Origin: Galeruca laticollis
Taxonomy: Eukaryota; Arthropoda; Insecta; Coleoptera; Chrysomelidae
Length of the DNA stretch: 64,000 nucleotides
NCBI GenBank assembly: GCA_963921935.1
Contig: OY998177.1
Coordinates: 10,939,754-11,003,753 of the forward strand
Direction of reading: 5' to 3'
Part shown: in pieces, positions 24,489 through 36,010 of the stretch
Position numbering within the stretch: position 1 is the stretch's first letter
Layout: each line of letters opens with the position of its first letter
Position numbers and translations under genes: made by a program
Notes under the pieces: model-generated
The model's database searches: none
Seen by the model: the letters and a program-made list of their open reading frames with translations, nothing else
What the model was told of the DNA's origin: nothing

Positions 24489-24820
24489 TGACATACTCTT
24501 AAATAAAAAATATCATGACTATAAGAACAAATTAAAAATACTCATAAAAAATGCAAAAAAGACTTATTTTAATAACTTAATCAATAAAAACTCCAATTCA
24601 TCTGCAGCACTATGGAAATGTGTAACTGATATATGTGGCAAATCCAAATCTGAAAGTAAAATAGATAACATTTTAAATGAAAAAAGTCAACTAATTAATG
24701 GCACCAAAGATAAAGCCAATGCATTTAATATTTTTTTTGTGATTTGGTGAAAAATTATGCCCAAAAGAGATACCCTTCCCCCAAAATTATGATGAGAATA
24801 TACAAACTCTAGACACAACT

Positions 24821-26361
24821 ATGTATTTGTACCCCGCAGATGAAGCTGAAGTGAAACGTACTATAAATTGGTTAAAAAATAAAAAGTCACCAGGACTAGA
24901 CGGCACTAAATCGGAAACTTTAAAAGAAATAAAACATGAAATAGCTACTCCACTTACCTATATGATGAACAAATGCTTTAGTTCGGGAATCTTTACTGAA
25001 AACAGGGTTAATTAAGACTATTTTTAAAAACGGTGATATATCTAAAGTGGAGAATTATCGGCCAATAACTCGCATTTCAACGATAAGTAAAATTTTTGAA
25101 AAGATCTTAAAATGCAGGCTAGTTAAATTCTTGAATAAACATAACATTATTTCTGAAAATCAGTATGGCTTTAGAGATGGAAAATCCACGGAGGATGCAA
25201 TATGTTCATTACTAGAAACGCTATACAATTCCTTAGATAAAAAAATTCCTGCAACTTGCATCTTTGTGGATCTCTCTAAGGCTTTTGATACCGTTAACCA
25301 TAAAAAATTATTAAACAAATTAAAATTATACGGTGTGCGTGGATCAACTTATAAGCTGTTGGAGAGTTATTTGAGTGAGCGAAAACAATATGTATCCATC
25401 GACAATTGCATAAGCGAGGCTAGAAATGTTACCTGTGGCGTGACACAAGGCTCTGTACTGGGCCCGCTGCTTTTCAATATCTATTTAAATAGCCTACTTT
25501 CCCTGGACATAAGGGGCAAAATTATTAGCTTCGCCGATGATACTGCCATCCTTTTTACCGCTCCTACTTGGGCTCAGTTGAAAACACAAGCTGAAATCGC
25601 TTTTAAAAAAATAAAAACCTGGTTTCAATTTAATAACCTAACACTAAATGCAGAAAAAACAAAATATATGCCTTTCACATCATACCAGACAGGTCTACCA
25701 AATCTCGGATATCTGGATATTGATATGACTACTAAAATTCCAGAAGTAGATAGGATTAAATATCTTGGAATTATTATTGATCGTCATCTCAAATGGGATC
25801 TACAAACAAAAAATATTGCTAACCAACTAAGAGGATTACTGTCAAGGTTTAAGTACTTGAGAGACATTTTGGATATACACCACTTAAAAATGTTGTACTT
25901 TTCGTTAGTGCAGTCACAGCTGAGCTATGGCATCTCTGGTTGGGGTGGAGTATATGATTGTCACATTGAAAATGTAAATGTACTACGAAGGTGAATATTA
26001 CGAATCATTTACCAAAAGAGTATCAGGTTTCCAAGTGATGAGTTATATGTGATGAGCCAAGTTATGGATTTAAGGCAATGATACTGCCTTAAAATACTGC
26101 TCTACCCAAAACGAAATGAACATATATTAGAACGTCTTGAACACACTCATGATACTAGGCATAAACAGAACACATACAACTTACCTAAAAGAGAAAAAAC
26201 TATTGGACAACACTGCTTTGATTACTTGGTCCCAAAAATTCTAAGCCGAGTACCTGTAGAACTACAAAACATTGAAGGATATAAGAGCTTTAAATGTGAA
26301 ATAAGAAAATGGATATTATCAAAAAATAGAGACTTTTTCCAAAATATAATAAACAAGATAT
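24821..26361 (+). pseudogene. LINE reverse transcriptase, palm and thumb
   Basis: KKSPGLDGTKSE (near 24885) is the usual RT lead-in block. After a frameshift at about 25010, the frame 25047-25994 is open for 315 codons: ENYRPITRISTISKIFEK, NQYGFRDGKSTEDA, FVDLSKAFDTVNH (motif A Asp), GVTQGSVLGPLLFNIYL (motif B) and FADDTAILF (catalytic DD). After a further frameshift, IGQHCFDYLVPKIL and FKCEIRKWIL mark the conserved C-terminus, ending at a TAA near 26361. This domain is the best preserved part of the element. No RNase H domain is seen, consistent with Jockey/CR1. Confidence 0.9.
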
Positions 26362-26759
26362 AAAAAGAAGAATATATGGTTGTATGTGTGTGCGAATATA
26401 TGTGTATGTGTGTGTTGAGAATTAATTTATATCCACCTACCCGACTCACTATATCTACTGAACTTGTCAATATTACTACATTTGTCAATACTATACCGAA
26501 TTGATCATTATTATTATACTGACACTGTCAATACTAAAAATAATATTTACTTAATTGTATCTTTATAATTTAATTATACTGTATCTATTTATTATATCAC
26601 ACAAAAGCTGTTGGTAACCTAGTTACTCTCAGCTTCAGTGATTAATTGTTCACTTCTACATAAAAAATGTTAGTTAAATTTTGTAGTTTTTATATTTTTG
26701 TTTTGTGGTGAAATAAACATATACATGGTATTTCTCAGTAATCAATGAGCAATATTATA

Positions 26760-26880
26760 ACTGAAGCATAGCCTTTGAGAATGGAGACAATGCTCTTCGA
26801 AAGCTTAGGTAATATACTAACTGATTCACTTTATCTTCAACCTGTAGAGTTTTTTTGGCTGCTATCCCCACGAGTTTGAG
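26760..26880 (+). mobile_element. PLE terminal fragment
   Basis: A hammerhead-like fold (26771-26810) is followed by GGCTGCTATCCCCACGAG. This parallels CTGTTGCTGCATTCCCCAA after the fold at 14.3 kb and TGCCGCTTCCCCAATAAAC after the one at 12.65 kb. The fragment follows the LINE 3' end and has no coding part. Confidence 0.6.
26771..26810 (+). ncRNA. Hammerhead-ribozyme-like fold with U3-A8 core
   Basis: Helix I is GCCT (26771-26774) with AGGT (26807-26810). The core is TTGAGAA (26775-26781). An extra T follows at 26782. Helix II is GGAGA/TCTTC (26783-26798). GAA is followed by palindromic AGCT (26802-26805) and T at position 17. Confidence 0.5.
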
Positions 26881-26967
26881 GGTTTTTCAGCAAAAACCAC
26901 TCTTTGAAGTTTTATTTTTTAACTAGTCAGCCGTGACTAACTGCCAACTTTTGATTTTGATTTTATA

Positions 26968-29900
26968 ATATCATCATCATCATTATCATCATATGCAGCT
27001 TATTCAACCATTTTGTTATGGTGTAGCCTCCCTTTACATATTTATATATTCCACTTCCATGTGGGCCCATTGTTGTCTATTGCTAGCTATGCGGCCCCAA
27101 GTTGATCCTGCGAGTTTCTTTATGTCGTAGTCCCATCTTAATTTGGGGCCTCTTCTTGGTCTTTTCGCGCCTCGGGGATACCATTGCGTTATCTTTGTGG
27201 TCCATCTATCGTCTGTTCTTCTAGCGAGATGCCCCGCCCATTGCCACTTTAGGGATCTGATTCTATTTATGACATCTATCACTTGGGTCTTTTGTCTGAT
27301 CCAATCAAGCCTTTTTCTATCTCTCCTTGTTATTTCAAGCATGCATCGTTCCATAGACCTCTGCGTTACCTGGAGTTTTCTAATGATATCAGTTTTCAGG
27401 GTCTAGGTTTCACAGCCGTATGTTAATACTCGTAGTACGCACTGATCAAACGCTTTCTTTTTCAAACGGAGTGACATTCTAGACTTGAAGATGATAGAGT
27501 TCTGTCCAAATGTTCTCCATGCTAATTTGATTCTTCTGTTTATTTCTGGAAGTAGAGAGCCTGATATGTGTATTAGTTGACCCAGGTATATGTATTCCTC
27601 TACTATTTCCAGGGCAGTGTCATTAATTGTTATTTCTTGTGCGTTTATCAGTTCGTTATACATTATCTTGGTCTTACTCAGATTTATTTTAAGGCCTACT
27701 TCGTTGCTTGCTGCATTCAATTCATTTATTTGTTGTTGCATTTCGCCAGGGTTACTTGCTATCAGGATGATGTCATCAGCGAATCTTAGATGGTTCAAGT
27801 ATTCTCCATCTATATTCAGACCTGTGTTGTTCCAGCCCAGTTTTCTGAAGATGCTTTCTAGTGTTGCTGTAAATAACTTTGGTGATATTGCGTCTCCTTG
27901 TCTAACTCCTCTGCTGGTGGGGAATTCTGGTGTGCCCTCATATAACCTAACTCTCGCTTTGGCTTCCCTATATATATATATATTTGCTAGGGTCTCAATA
28001 TATGGCTTGTCGACCCCTTGTTCTGTTAGGGCACTTATTACTGCTCTGGGATATATAGAGTCGAATGCTTTCTCAAAGTCGATGAAGGCTAGTGCTAGTG
28101 GTTGGTTGTATTCTTTGGTTCGACTGATAACCTCTTTGAGGGTATGGATGTGATCTATTGTACTGAAGCCTTTGCGGAATCCAGCCTGTTCTCGTGGTTG
28201 GGCCGAGTCTAGTGTATTTTGTATTCTGTTGTGAATGATCTTTGTGAATACCTTGTACGTCACTGGTAGTAGACTTATTGATCTGTAGTTCTTAATGTCT
28301 TCTTTGCTGCCTTTCTTGTGGATCAACACTATAAGGGCGCTGTTCCACTCTGGACATCAGACAGTTCGTGTATAGTTTGGCAAGGTACTTCCATGTTTTA
28401 GCTCCTGCATATTTGAGTATTTCGGTCGTGATGCCGTCATTTCCCGCTGCTTCGCCATTTTTCATGCTTTTCAGTGCCATTTCTACTTCCTCCACCAAAA
28501 CTTCTGGTATGGCATCTTCTGAGTGTTCTATTATTTCTTTCAAATTTTCAGGTGCCTTGTATAGGTCTCCATAGAATTTGGCTACTAGGTCTATTATTTC
28601 ATTCCTGTCTGTGGTTCTTGTGTTTCCATCAGTTAATGCAACTATGTGTCTTTTCCCTATTATAAGTGCCCTTTTTGCATTTTTGTAGCTTTTACGGTTT
28701 TCTATTGTTGTTTGTACCAGTTTCTCGTTGTAATTCCTGATATCTTCTGCGATTTTCGTTCGTATCGTCTTGCACAGTTCGGTGTATTCAATTCTTTGAA
28801 TGTTTGTTGTCTTTTTCATTTCTCTTCGTTTTTGTAATAGTGCTTTTGTTTCCGGAGTTAGTTTTTTGTGTTCACCTCGTTGTTGCAGACCTCCCACTTC
28901 TACGGCGCAGTTTCGAATTGTGTCCATCAGTTCAGGGTTGTTATATTCCACTTTTTGTAGTCTTTCTTCTAGTAGTGCTTCATATTGGTGAGAGTTCTCT
29001 CTCAGCCTTTCGTTGTTTATGTTGTTCGTTGTGTTGGTTTTGATTAGTCTTGACCTTTCTAATTTTATATCTAAGACCAGTCGAGCTCTAATTAGTCGAT
29101 GGTCGCTTCCTGTAGTGAAGTTGTTGAGCGTGCTTAGATCTTTTACTGTGTTAATTTTATTGGTGAGGATAAAGTCTATTTCGTTTCTGATAGTTGCACC
29201 GGGGCCTTCTCACGTCCATTTCCTGTTAGGGTTCTTCTTGAAGAAGGAGTTTGCCACATACATGTTCTGAAAGTGTGCGAACTGTAATAATCTCTCTCCT
29301 CTTTCATTCCTTTCTCCAAATCCATATTTCCCCATTCCTTTTTCTTGGTCTTTCCTGTGTCCTACTTTGGCATTAAAGTCTCCCATTATGTATTTGAAGT
29401 GACTATTGTCGTTGCTGAGCGCTTGGGTTATTTCATTATAGAATTCTTCTATTTCGTCGTCACTATGACTGATTGTTGGGGCGTATACCTGAATAATCTG
29501 GATAGTATATATTTTGGAGAGTCTTAGTGTTATGCTGGCTACTCTGTCTGAGGTGCTTGTTATCCTTATGATTCTATTTTTCCAGGTTTTCTTAATTAGG
29601 AACCTACTCCGCTTGTTCTTCCTGTTGGTGTTCCTTGGTGGTATAGAAGATTCCCTGATTCAAGTTCTATGAGTTCTTCATTTTTTCGTCTTACTTCGCT
29701 AATGCCCATAATATCTCACTTTATTTTTGCTGCCAGTTCCATAATCCTAGCTTGATCAGAGAGTGTACGGCAGTTATAAGTTGCTAGGTGTAATGTAGTC
29801 AATGGGTAGTGGTTTAGACTCCGCAGATTCTTAGCACCCTCTGCCCTCGTGGCTGGTTCCCAGGATCTACCCCTCCTAGGGCCCTTCGGGCTTACGGAGA

Positions 29901-30032
29901 ATGAGGGCCGTAACTTGTCCTTGTCTGTCATGCTGGGGTTGTGAGGCGTACCTTACCACGCTGCCTCAATGCGGGTTGGCAAGGGGCGAGGGATGTCGTC
30001 CGCCAGTTTTCGCCATTTACTGACGGACCCTG
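26968..30032 (-). mobile_element. RTE-type LINE, almost complete
   Basis: On the minus strand: 5' UTR (from about 30032, abutting a (TA)n), one long ORF (endonuclease then RT) starting at 29931, and a 3' end in a TGATGATAATGATGATGATG-type tail (26968-26992 on plus as ATC repeats). RTE elements typically end in such short repeats. Damage is light: one stop in the endonuclease (about 29716), one frameshift near 28330 and one stop near 27403. It is therefore relatively young. A smaller, more decayed relative is at 60.1-62.4 kb. Confidence 0.9.
27034..29931 (-). pseudogene. RTE endonuclease-reverse transcriptase ORF, three disablements
   Basis: The start at 29931 precedes a basic leader and LATYNCRTLSD, the first endonuclease block. 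After a TGA at about 29716 the frame continues (ISEVRRKNEEL, with the catalytic Glu), then KWTWEGPG and a terminal DHR-like block near 29090. RT: EAAGNDGITTEILK, then a frameshift near 28330, IHKKGSKEDIKNYRSISL, EQAGFRKGFSTIDHI, FIDFEKAFDSI (motif A), GVRQGDAISPKLF, and FADDIILIA (catalytic DD). After a TAG near 27403 (a Trp in relatives), the C-terminal signature reads LKWQWAGHLARRTDDRW. The enzyme would perform target-primed reverse transcription. Confidence 0.9.
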
Positions 30033-30037
30033 ATTTT

Positions 30038-30058
30038 ATATATATATATATATATATA
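30038..30058. repeat. (TA)n microsatellite at a mariner end
   Basis: A TA run directly joins the terminal CAGGGTGTCCCG of the mariner, whose target is TA. Confidence 0.95.
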
Positions 30059-32503
30059 CAGGGTGTCCCGGGACAAATGAGAAAAAAGTCAGGAGCGTAT
30101 AATCTAAGCCAAAATAATGTTAGTACTTCATATAAACTTTTTCTATGCAGGCCCTCGTTTTCGAGTTATAGGCCTCCAAAGTTTTCATTTTGAATTTGGT
30201 TTTCATTTTTATTTTTTGTACTAATTATTTGATCTTCATAAAATTTACAGCAAAGCTATAATGTACGTGTATGTTTATTTTGGAAAGGTAAACAGATTTA
30301 CAGTAGTTCCTTGAAGCCAGGGACGGACTACTCGCAATGGTTAGTGATCCAAAAAATTTGCAGGGATGGCACACCCTGTATGAAATTATCGAAATTGACT
30401 TCCACACACATTAAGCTATTAAGCTAACTAAAAGGTACTCTTAATGGAATTCGATGAAATAAGCCGTTTGGCTAATATTTACAGTTTTATTATTGCACTA
30501 CGTACCAATTTACCTAACCAACTCATTAATACAATGTCCAAGATTTACCTACAGTACTACAAAAAAATAAGTTAACGATAGCAGAAGATAAAAAACATGA
30601 CCGACTTAATTATTCGAAAGTTGATAAAAACTTTTTAAACGTATTTTTACCAAAGGATTAGTTGTCAAACGTTGTGTAGAATAGTTCGTAGTCAGTACTT
30701 GTCAGTAATTCATAAGTCCTTAATTTAACAGTTACAATGGCAGAATTCACTTTTATTGAGTACGCAGATATGCATTTAATGTATGGACTGGCTTCTCGAA
30801 ACTGTTTAGAGGCGAGAAGGCTTCATGCAGAACATTTTGCAAACAGAGCATTGCCAAACAGACGAATGTTTGAGCGTATTGATCGCAGGTTACGAGAAAC
30901 AGGTATGAATGAGTAAATGTAATTTTCCATGTATACAAAACAAAATTTCAAATTTTAGGAAGTTTTTTGCCAAAAAATGGTAGAGAAGGTCCAGTACGAA
31001 GCGTACGTACTGTGGCAGTTGAACAAGACTTGTTAAATGCAGTTTATAATGAATGAGTTTACGAAAATTATCAAGAGAACTTAACGTCTCGAATTCAGTT
31101 GTTCATCGCGTCCTAAAAGAACAGTTGTTATATTATTTTCACATGAAAAAAGTACACAGTATGACTGTGGCTGATTATTCTGCACGAATTGAGTATAGCC
31201 AGTGGTTTCTGTGACAACAACAAGCAGACAATACATTTATTAGTAACGTTCTCTTCACGGACGAATCCGGTTTCACCAGAGAGGGAGTCATTAATTCTCA
31301 TAATATGCATTTATGGGATGATATGAATTCACATGGCATTATCCAAACTAGGAACCAGCATAGATTCATGATTAATTTTTGGGTAAGAATTGTTGGCAAT
31401 CATTTTATAGGGCCATACTTTATTGACGGTACTTTGACCGGTCAGAGATATTTGGGGTTTTTATAAAATGAATTATGAAACATGTTTGATGATGTGCCAC
31501 TACAAACTCGTAGGAATTAATGGTTCATAGATGATGGGGCCCCTCATCATTTCAGTTTAGATGTACGACAGCATTTACACACAAGGTTTCCTAATAGATG
31601 GATTGCTCGTGGAGGCCCTTTTCAATGGCCACCGCGATCAGATGACGTTAATCATATGGATTTCTTTCTTTGAGGTTATCACAAAAGTAAGGTATACGCA
31701 AAACCTGTGCAAACAAGGCAAGATTTGATAGACAGAATTGTGTTACACTGCAATGTTATTAGAAATAATATGAGATTGCTCTTTCAAGTGCAAAGAAACA
31801 ACCTTCGTAGACTTAAAATGTGCGTGGAAGTGGGAGGAGCTCATATTGAACATTTATTAGAATAAAGTTAGTTTTTGTTGTGTTTTTTGAGGTTTTCTTA
31901 ATGGTTTAATAATGCTGTGTTCGTAATTTTGATTAAAAGCAACTAATTACGTTGTTTGCGTACCTATTTAATTCCTATTGAATAGGTTTTTGATGTTTTT
32001 ATCATCAAATTATTTTTTTGTAGTAGTGTAGGTAAATCTTGGACATCGTATTAATAAGTTAATTAGGTAAATTGGTACATAGTGTATTAATAAAACTGTA
32101 AACATTGGCCAAACGGCTTGTTCCATCGAATTCCAACAAGAATACCTTTTCGTTAGCTTAATGTGTGGGGAAGTCAATTTCGATAATTTCATACAGGGTG
32201 TGCCATCCCTGTGAATTTTTTGGATCACTAACCATTGCGAGTAGTCCGTCCCTGGCTTCAAAGCACTGCTGTAAATGTGTTAACCTTTCCAAAATAAACA
32301 TACACGTACATTATAGCTTTGCCGTAAATTTTATAAAGATCAAATAACTAGTACCAAAAATAAAAATAAAAACTAAATTCAAAATTAAAACTTTGGAGGC
32401 CTATAAGTCGAAAACGAGGGCCTGCATAGTAAAAGTTTATATGAAGTACTAATATTATTTTGGCTCACATTATACGCTCCTGACTTTTTTCTCATTAGTT
32501 CCG

Positions 32504-32504
<1 letters not shown>
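30059..32504 (+). mobile_element. Rosa-like mariner (DD41D) with long TIRs, copy A
   Basis: The left arm (30059-30575) and right arm (about 32009-32504) are inverted copies of about 500 bp. The left end is CAGGGTGTCCCGGG after TA. The right end stops at TTCCGGG and lacks the last eight bases before a (TA)n run, so it is eroded. A second copy of the terminal motif in inverted orientation sits inside each arm (30371-30378 and 32194-32201). Between the arms is one intron-containing transposase gene, now inactivated. Confidence 0.9.
30737..31864 (+). pseudogene. Rosa-like mariner transposase with one intron
   Basis: Exon 1 (30737-30902) starts MAEFTFIEYADMHLMYGL and matches the DUF4817 helix-turn-helix pattern, ending RRLRETG at a GT donor (30903). 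A 56-bp intron ends in TTTTAG at 30958. Exon 2 has a frameshift near 31055 and several stops at expected Trp positions. Catalytic landmarks remain: LFTDESGF (first Asp, about 31258), FIDDGAPHH (second Asp) and HMDFFL (third Asp). There are 41 residues between the second and third, the DD41D spacing of the rosa family. Ends at TAA 31862-31864. It would cut and paste at TA sites; this copy is dead. Confidence 0.9.

Positions 32505-32541
<37 letters not shown>
32505..32541. repeat. (TA)n microsatellite
   Basis: TA run between the eroded mariner end and a PLE scrap. Confidence 0.95.
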
Positions 32542-32544
<3 letters not shown>

Positions 32545-32690
32545 ATTTTAGATTATTTTATTAACCAGAAGATGATTTCATGGGTCGAAACGTACGTCGT
32601 TATTAAATGTTTTTCAAGTATATTTGACCTTTAATCCAAGAAAGTAACCAAAATATTACTTAAGCGGTCAAGAAAATAAATAATTTAAAT
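32542..32690 (+). mobile_element. Short PLE terminal scrap between two (TA)n runs
   Basis: About 150 bp bracketed by TA repeats contains a hammerhead-like fold and no coding sequence. The arrangement repeats the PLE-in-TA pattern seen at 11.9-14.4 kb. Confidence 0.5.
32562..32602 (+). ncRNA. Hammerhead-ribozyme-like fold, core damaged at U4
   Basis: Helix I is TAAC (32562-32565) with GTTA (32599-32602). The core is CAGAAGA (32566-32572), so U4 is A. An extra T follows. Helix II is GATT/GGTC with wobbles (32574-32586). GAA is followed by the 8-base palindrome ACGTACGT and C at position 17 (32598). The U4 change would be expected to inactivate it. Confidence 0.45.
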
Positions 32691-32692
32691 AC

Positions 32693-32751
<59 letters not shown>
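32689..32751. repeat. (TA)n microsatellite
   Basis: ATACATATACAT leading into a long pure TA run. Confidence 0.95.
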
Positions 32752-32754
<3 letters not shown>

Positions 32755-32799
32755 CTGAAGAACCTGAAGTTCATGAAAAATATTTTTTCGGATTTTTTT

Positions 32800-34440
32800 T
32801 AGTCACGAGGGGGTTAGGGTTCAATTGCCCTAATGGTTGCCGCTCAGCGATTAATTGGCTTATTGTGCACCCCCACTCACAGGTATTAAGAAGAGTCCCA
32901 TACTAAATTCTTAGCGAACATTGAGATTCGTCTGTTTTCCTGCATTCCCTCTCGATTTGTGCCTAGGAAGATATCTAGACAGGAGGCTCGCTTTCTGCAC
33001 AGGGCAAGGCAATCGAAGACCACGTGCTTCGCGATTTCCTCTGCTTCTCCACACATCCTGTAATGGGGATTCCGATCCCCATTTTCACTAGGTGCGCGTT
33101 GAATATCCAGAGGCCAGTTATGAATCCTACCACTTTTCGCAGTTCTTTCCTACACAGTCTGAAAGCATTTGCTGCGTAGGAACTCGATGGTCCTTTTAGC
33201 ATTCTTTCCTGACACACTTATCAGCTCCCTCATTTCCAGCTACCCCTGTATGGCTTGGCACCCAAGTAAGAATTACTCTATTGTCTTTTGCCAAGGTTTT
33301 GAAGGTATTGTGACAGTCCCACACTATCTTCGACGTATAGCAGTGGCTTGCTAAGGCCAAAAGGGCCGCCCAAGTGTCCGTATTCATATAGATGGTCTTT
33401 TTGTTATATTTCCTGTCTATGCATGTTCTGCCGCATTTGATCAGTGCAGCTATTTCTGCATGAAATACGGTCGTCATTTTGCCAAGACAAACACTTATGC
33501 TTTGCCTGGGCTGACGCCGTAAACGCCTGCTCCTATACCCGTTGGTGTCTTTGACCCGTCGGTGTACCAGGTGATACATGCGTTGATGTTCTCCCTGGGC
33601 CCATTCGGATCTGCCACTAAGTTGACACGATATGGTATCTCAGTTTCCACGACCTTGGGTATTCTGTCAGGTGGCATTTCGATGATGTCGCACCTCATGT
33701 TGTGGTGTATTTTAGTATGTTTCATAGCATGGTGCTTGCACCAGTTGCCATTGCTATGCATTCTGTATGCAGACATTTTAGCCTCCCCCTGTATATAGAG
33801 ATCTAATGGTGGGATGTTTAGCAGTATTTCCAATGCTGCGGTTGGGGTGCCATTCATGGCGCCTGTAATGCTCAGACACGCAGCTCGCTGCACTTTAGAA
33901 AGCGTTTTGGCGACTGTGCTTTGCTGAAATTTAGGCCACCATGCGATCGCAACATACACCATCATTGGTCTGATTACTCTGGTGTACAACCAGTTTATCA
34001 TTGTAGGAGTTAGGCCCCAGGTGCACCCAATTGCTCGTCTCATTGTCATTAGCGTAATCTGAGAACGGCTTGTGATGCTCGCTAGATGGCTGTTCCAGGT
34101 AAGCTTGTCATCTAACCGGATTCCTAGATATTTTGCCTCCCTGGCAACCTTTATCTGATTGCCAAAGCGTTTTGGCACACTAGTAATCTCTGCGATTCGC
34201 TGTTTTGTGAATGGTACCATGATGGTTTTCGAGGGATTGGCAGACAATCCCTCCGCATCACACCGTCTCTCCACTACGGACATTGTCCTCTGCATTAGTT
34301 CCAGGCAGATGCCCACGTGTTTTCCCCGTATTAGAATGATGATGTAATCAGCATATCCTTGAGCACACCACCCCAAGGATATGCAAGGATTGGCAATTGT
34401 CCATCTATACTGGGTGCGATCGACTGTACCCTCATTAAAA
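32800..34440 (-). mobile_element. LINE with RNase H domain (I/R1-like), 5'-truncated
   Basis: Only the C-terminal half of RT and an RNase H domain remain on the minus strand, followed by about 170 bp of 3' region to about 32800. The 5' break is near 34440, inside RT. The clade call rests on the RNase H domain and the LTW..HL thumb block. Confidence 0.85.
32975..34376 (-). pseudogene. LINE RT C-terminus plus RNase H
   Basis: The frame 34376-33495 begins just before the catalytic box, which reads GYADYIIIL in place of FADD or YADD, so one catalytic Asp is lost. It continues with AKYLGIRLDDKLTWNSHL and a thumb. RNase H starts at CITWYTDGSKT (first Asp). After a frameshift near 33500-33580 come HAEIAALIKC (Glu), MNTDTWAALLAL (Asp) and WVPSHTGVAGNEGADK (last Asp), so all four RNase H acidic positions are present. 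The tail to 32975 is Cys-rich (CRKELRKVVGF, HLVKMG). It is dead by RT mutation and truncation. Confidence 0.9.
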
Positions 34441-34569
34441 TGATATGTCCTGGAGGAGATAACCCTTTATTGTATATTAATAGAAAAGGATATTACTCTT
34501 CAAATGTATAGGTAAGTTTTTATTAAATAACCAAAAATACTTATTTATCTCAAGATACTTGTGGGTTGT

Positions 34570-36010
34570 TTGTCACGCAAAGTGTAAGATACGAGACATT
34601 GTTGCAAGATGGGGTGGGGGGTCATCTCTCGGAGAATTTGAAGCCCATGTTTAGTACGACGAAAATTTGAGTAGTTATTTTATAGGTACTCATCTAAGTA
34701 AGTATTCCTTGTTTCTTTGTAGAATGGGTAAATAAATGGTATTTTGCTTGGTGATGACAACCTAACCTAACAATACCACAATGCACATGTACAAGGTATT
34801 TACTGACTCCTCTCTTAAATCCAGTCACTTATGCAGAGGAGATGTATAACAGAAATCACATTCGCACTAGAAACGTGATCGAGATATTGTTTGGTCGATG
34901 GAAAAACAAATTTCGTTGTTACTTTTCCGTCAACCAATTTATATGCGAGAAAAGTATTGGTTTATCCCAAAAAATTTTGGAATTTTGAAATTTTTTTTGA
35001 GTTATTTTTACGTTTTCTATCAACGACAACACGAAAAAACGGTTTTTAGAGAAAAAATGCTGTGTGTATGTCGTCGTCGTCGTTGTCGTCGGCCACTTTT
35101 CCTTACATGTTTTGTTAGCACGATACTGCCTATGGAGTGCAATAAGTCACCAATTTTATGATTGAATATTGTCATATGAACCCTATTGATTTTCAGCTCA
35201 CCAGAGCCAGTACAACGGGTGCTATGATACTTGAAGTAAGACATTTTATAATTTTTTGATAAATTTCAGTTTGTTAGCACGATACAGCCTCCGTAGTTCA
35301 ACAAGTCACCAATTTTATGATGGAATATTATTCCGGACATTTTGCTGATCATCCCTATTGATTTTCAGCTCACCAGATCCACTACAACAGGTGCTACAGT
35401 ACTTTAAGTACGATATTTTTGTCAATTTTGGAGAAGCTTCAATTTGTTAGCACGATACAGCCTCCGGAGTATATACAAGTGACCAATTTTATTATTGGAT
35501 ATTATTCAGAGCATCTCCAAGATTAACCCTATTGATATTCAGCTCATTAAAGCTAGTACAACGGCTCCTATGGTACTTGAAGTACCAAATTTTTGTCATT
35601 TTTGGAGAATTTTCAGTTTTGTTAGCACGATACGGCCTCCAGAGAGTATACGATTGATCAATTTTATGATTGAATATTGTTCAAGGTGTCTCACAAATGT
35701 ACCCTACTGATTTTCAGCTGCCTAGAGCGAGTACAGCGGGTCCTATAAATCCATATATACTAAATTTTTGGTTATTTTTGAAGAAATTCGGTTTGTTAGC
35801 ACGATACATCCCCCGATGTGTATACAAGTAACAATTTTATCATAGAATATTGTTCGGGGCCACAAATGCGGAAATGTTAGTTTTAATCTTTAAAACCGTT
35901 TATTTTTTAATGGCATGCATCTAAGTCTCGATACTACAAAGGCATCGATTATAGTACTGGCTATAATTCACAACATATGTATTGATGATATCAAGAAAGT
36001 TCAGGTTAGA
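34570..36010 (+). pseudogene. HARBI1-like nuclease split by a tandem-repeat element
   Basis: Left part, over several frames: VARWGGGS-like sequence near 34605, CTRYLLTPLLNPVT near 34800, then an open block with AEEMYNRNHIRTRNVIE and FGRWKNKF, ending at about 34909. These are the last conserved blocks of HARBI1-type DDE nucleases, including the final Glu region (AEE). The gene resumes at about 35909 with NGMHLSLDTTKASIIV and AIIHNIC, the normal HARBI1 C-terminus. The intervening 1 kb is a foreign element. A PIF/Harbinger nuclease would cut at TWA sites; this copy is broken by stops and by the insertion. Confidence 0.8.
34910..35908. mobile_element. 1-kb tandem-repeat element, copy 1
   Basis: Begins TACTTTTCCGTCAACC and ends near AAACCGTTTATTTTT. 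After an about 190-bp head with a GTCGTCGTC-rich patch (35070-35095), five units follow, each marked by TTAGCACGATAC (35113, 35273, 35446, 35620 and 35794; spacing 160-174 bp). Each unit also has CCAATTTTAT..TTG, CCCTATTGATTTTCAGCTCA and GGTGCTATGG-like blocks. There is no ORF. It interrupts the HARBI1 gene. Class unknown; a Helitron/Helentron-like non-autonomous element is a candidate. Confidence 0.8.

Larger units (their letters stand above)
22745..26725 (+). mobile_element. Jockey/CR1-type LINE, nearly full-length but frameshifted
   Basis: In order: a possible ORF1 tail (about 22757-22870, reading HCFIKNGKLIVNGDIFYPSQ, then an acidic stretch to about 23008), an APE-type endonuclease (23561-24300), a linker, RT (about 24830-25990) and a C-terminal tail ending at 26361. 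A 3' UTR follows to about 26725. Several frameshifts and a few stops make it inactive. The 5' limit is uncertain, because 23050-23560 reads as unrelated sequence. Confidence 0.8.

Noticed and set aside
27577..29527. Many plus-strand ORFs of 60-187 aa
   Set aside because: All are antisense shadows of the minus-strand RTE ORF, whose RT and endonuclease motifs are clear.
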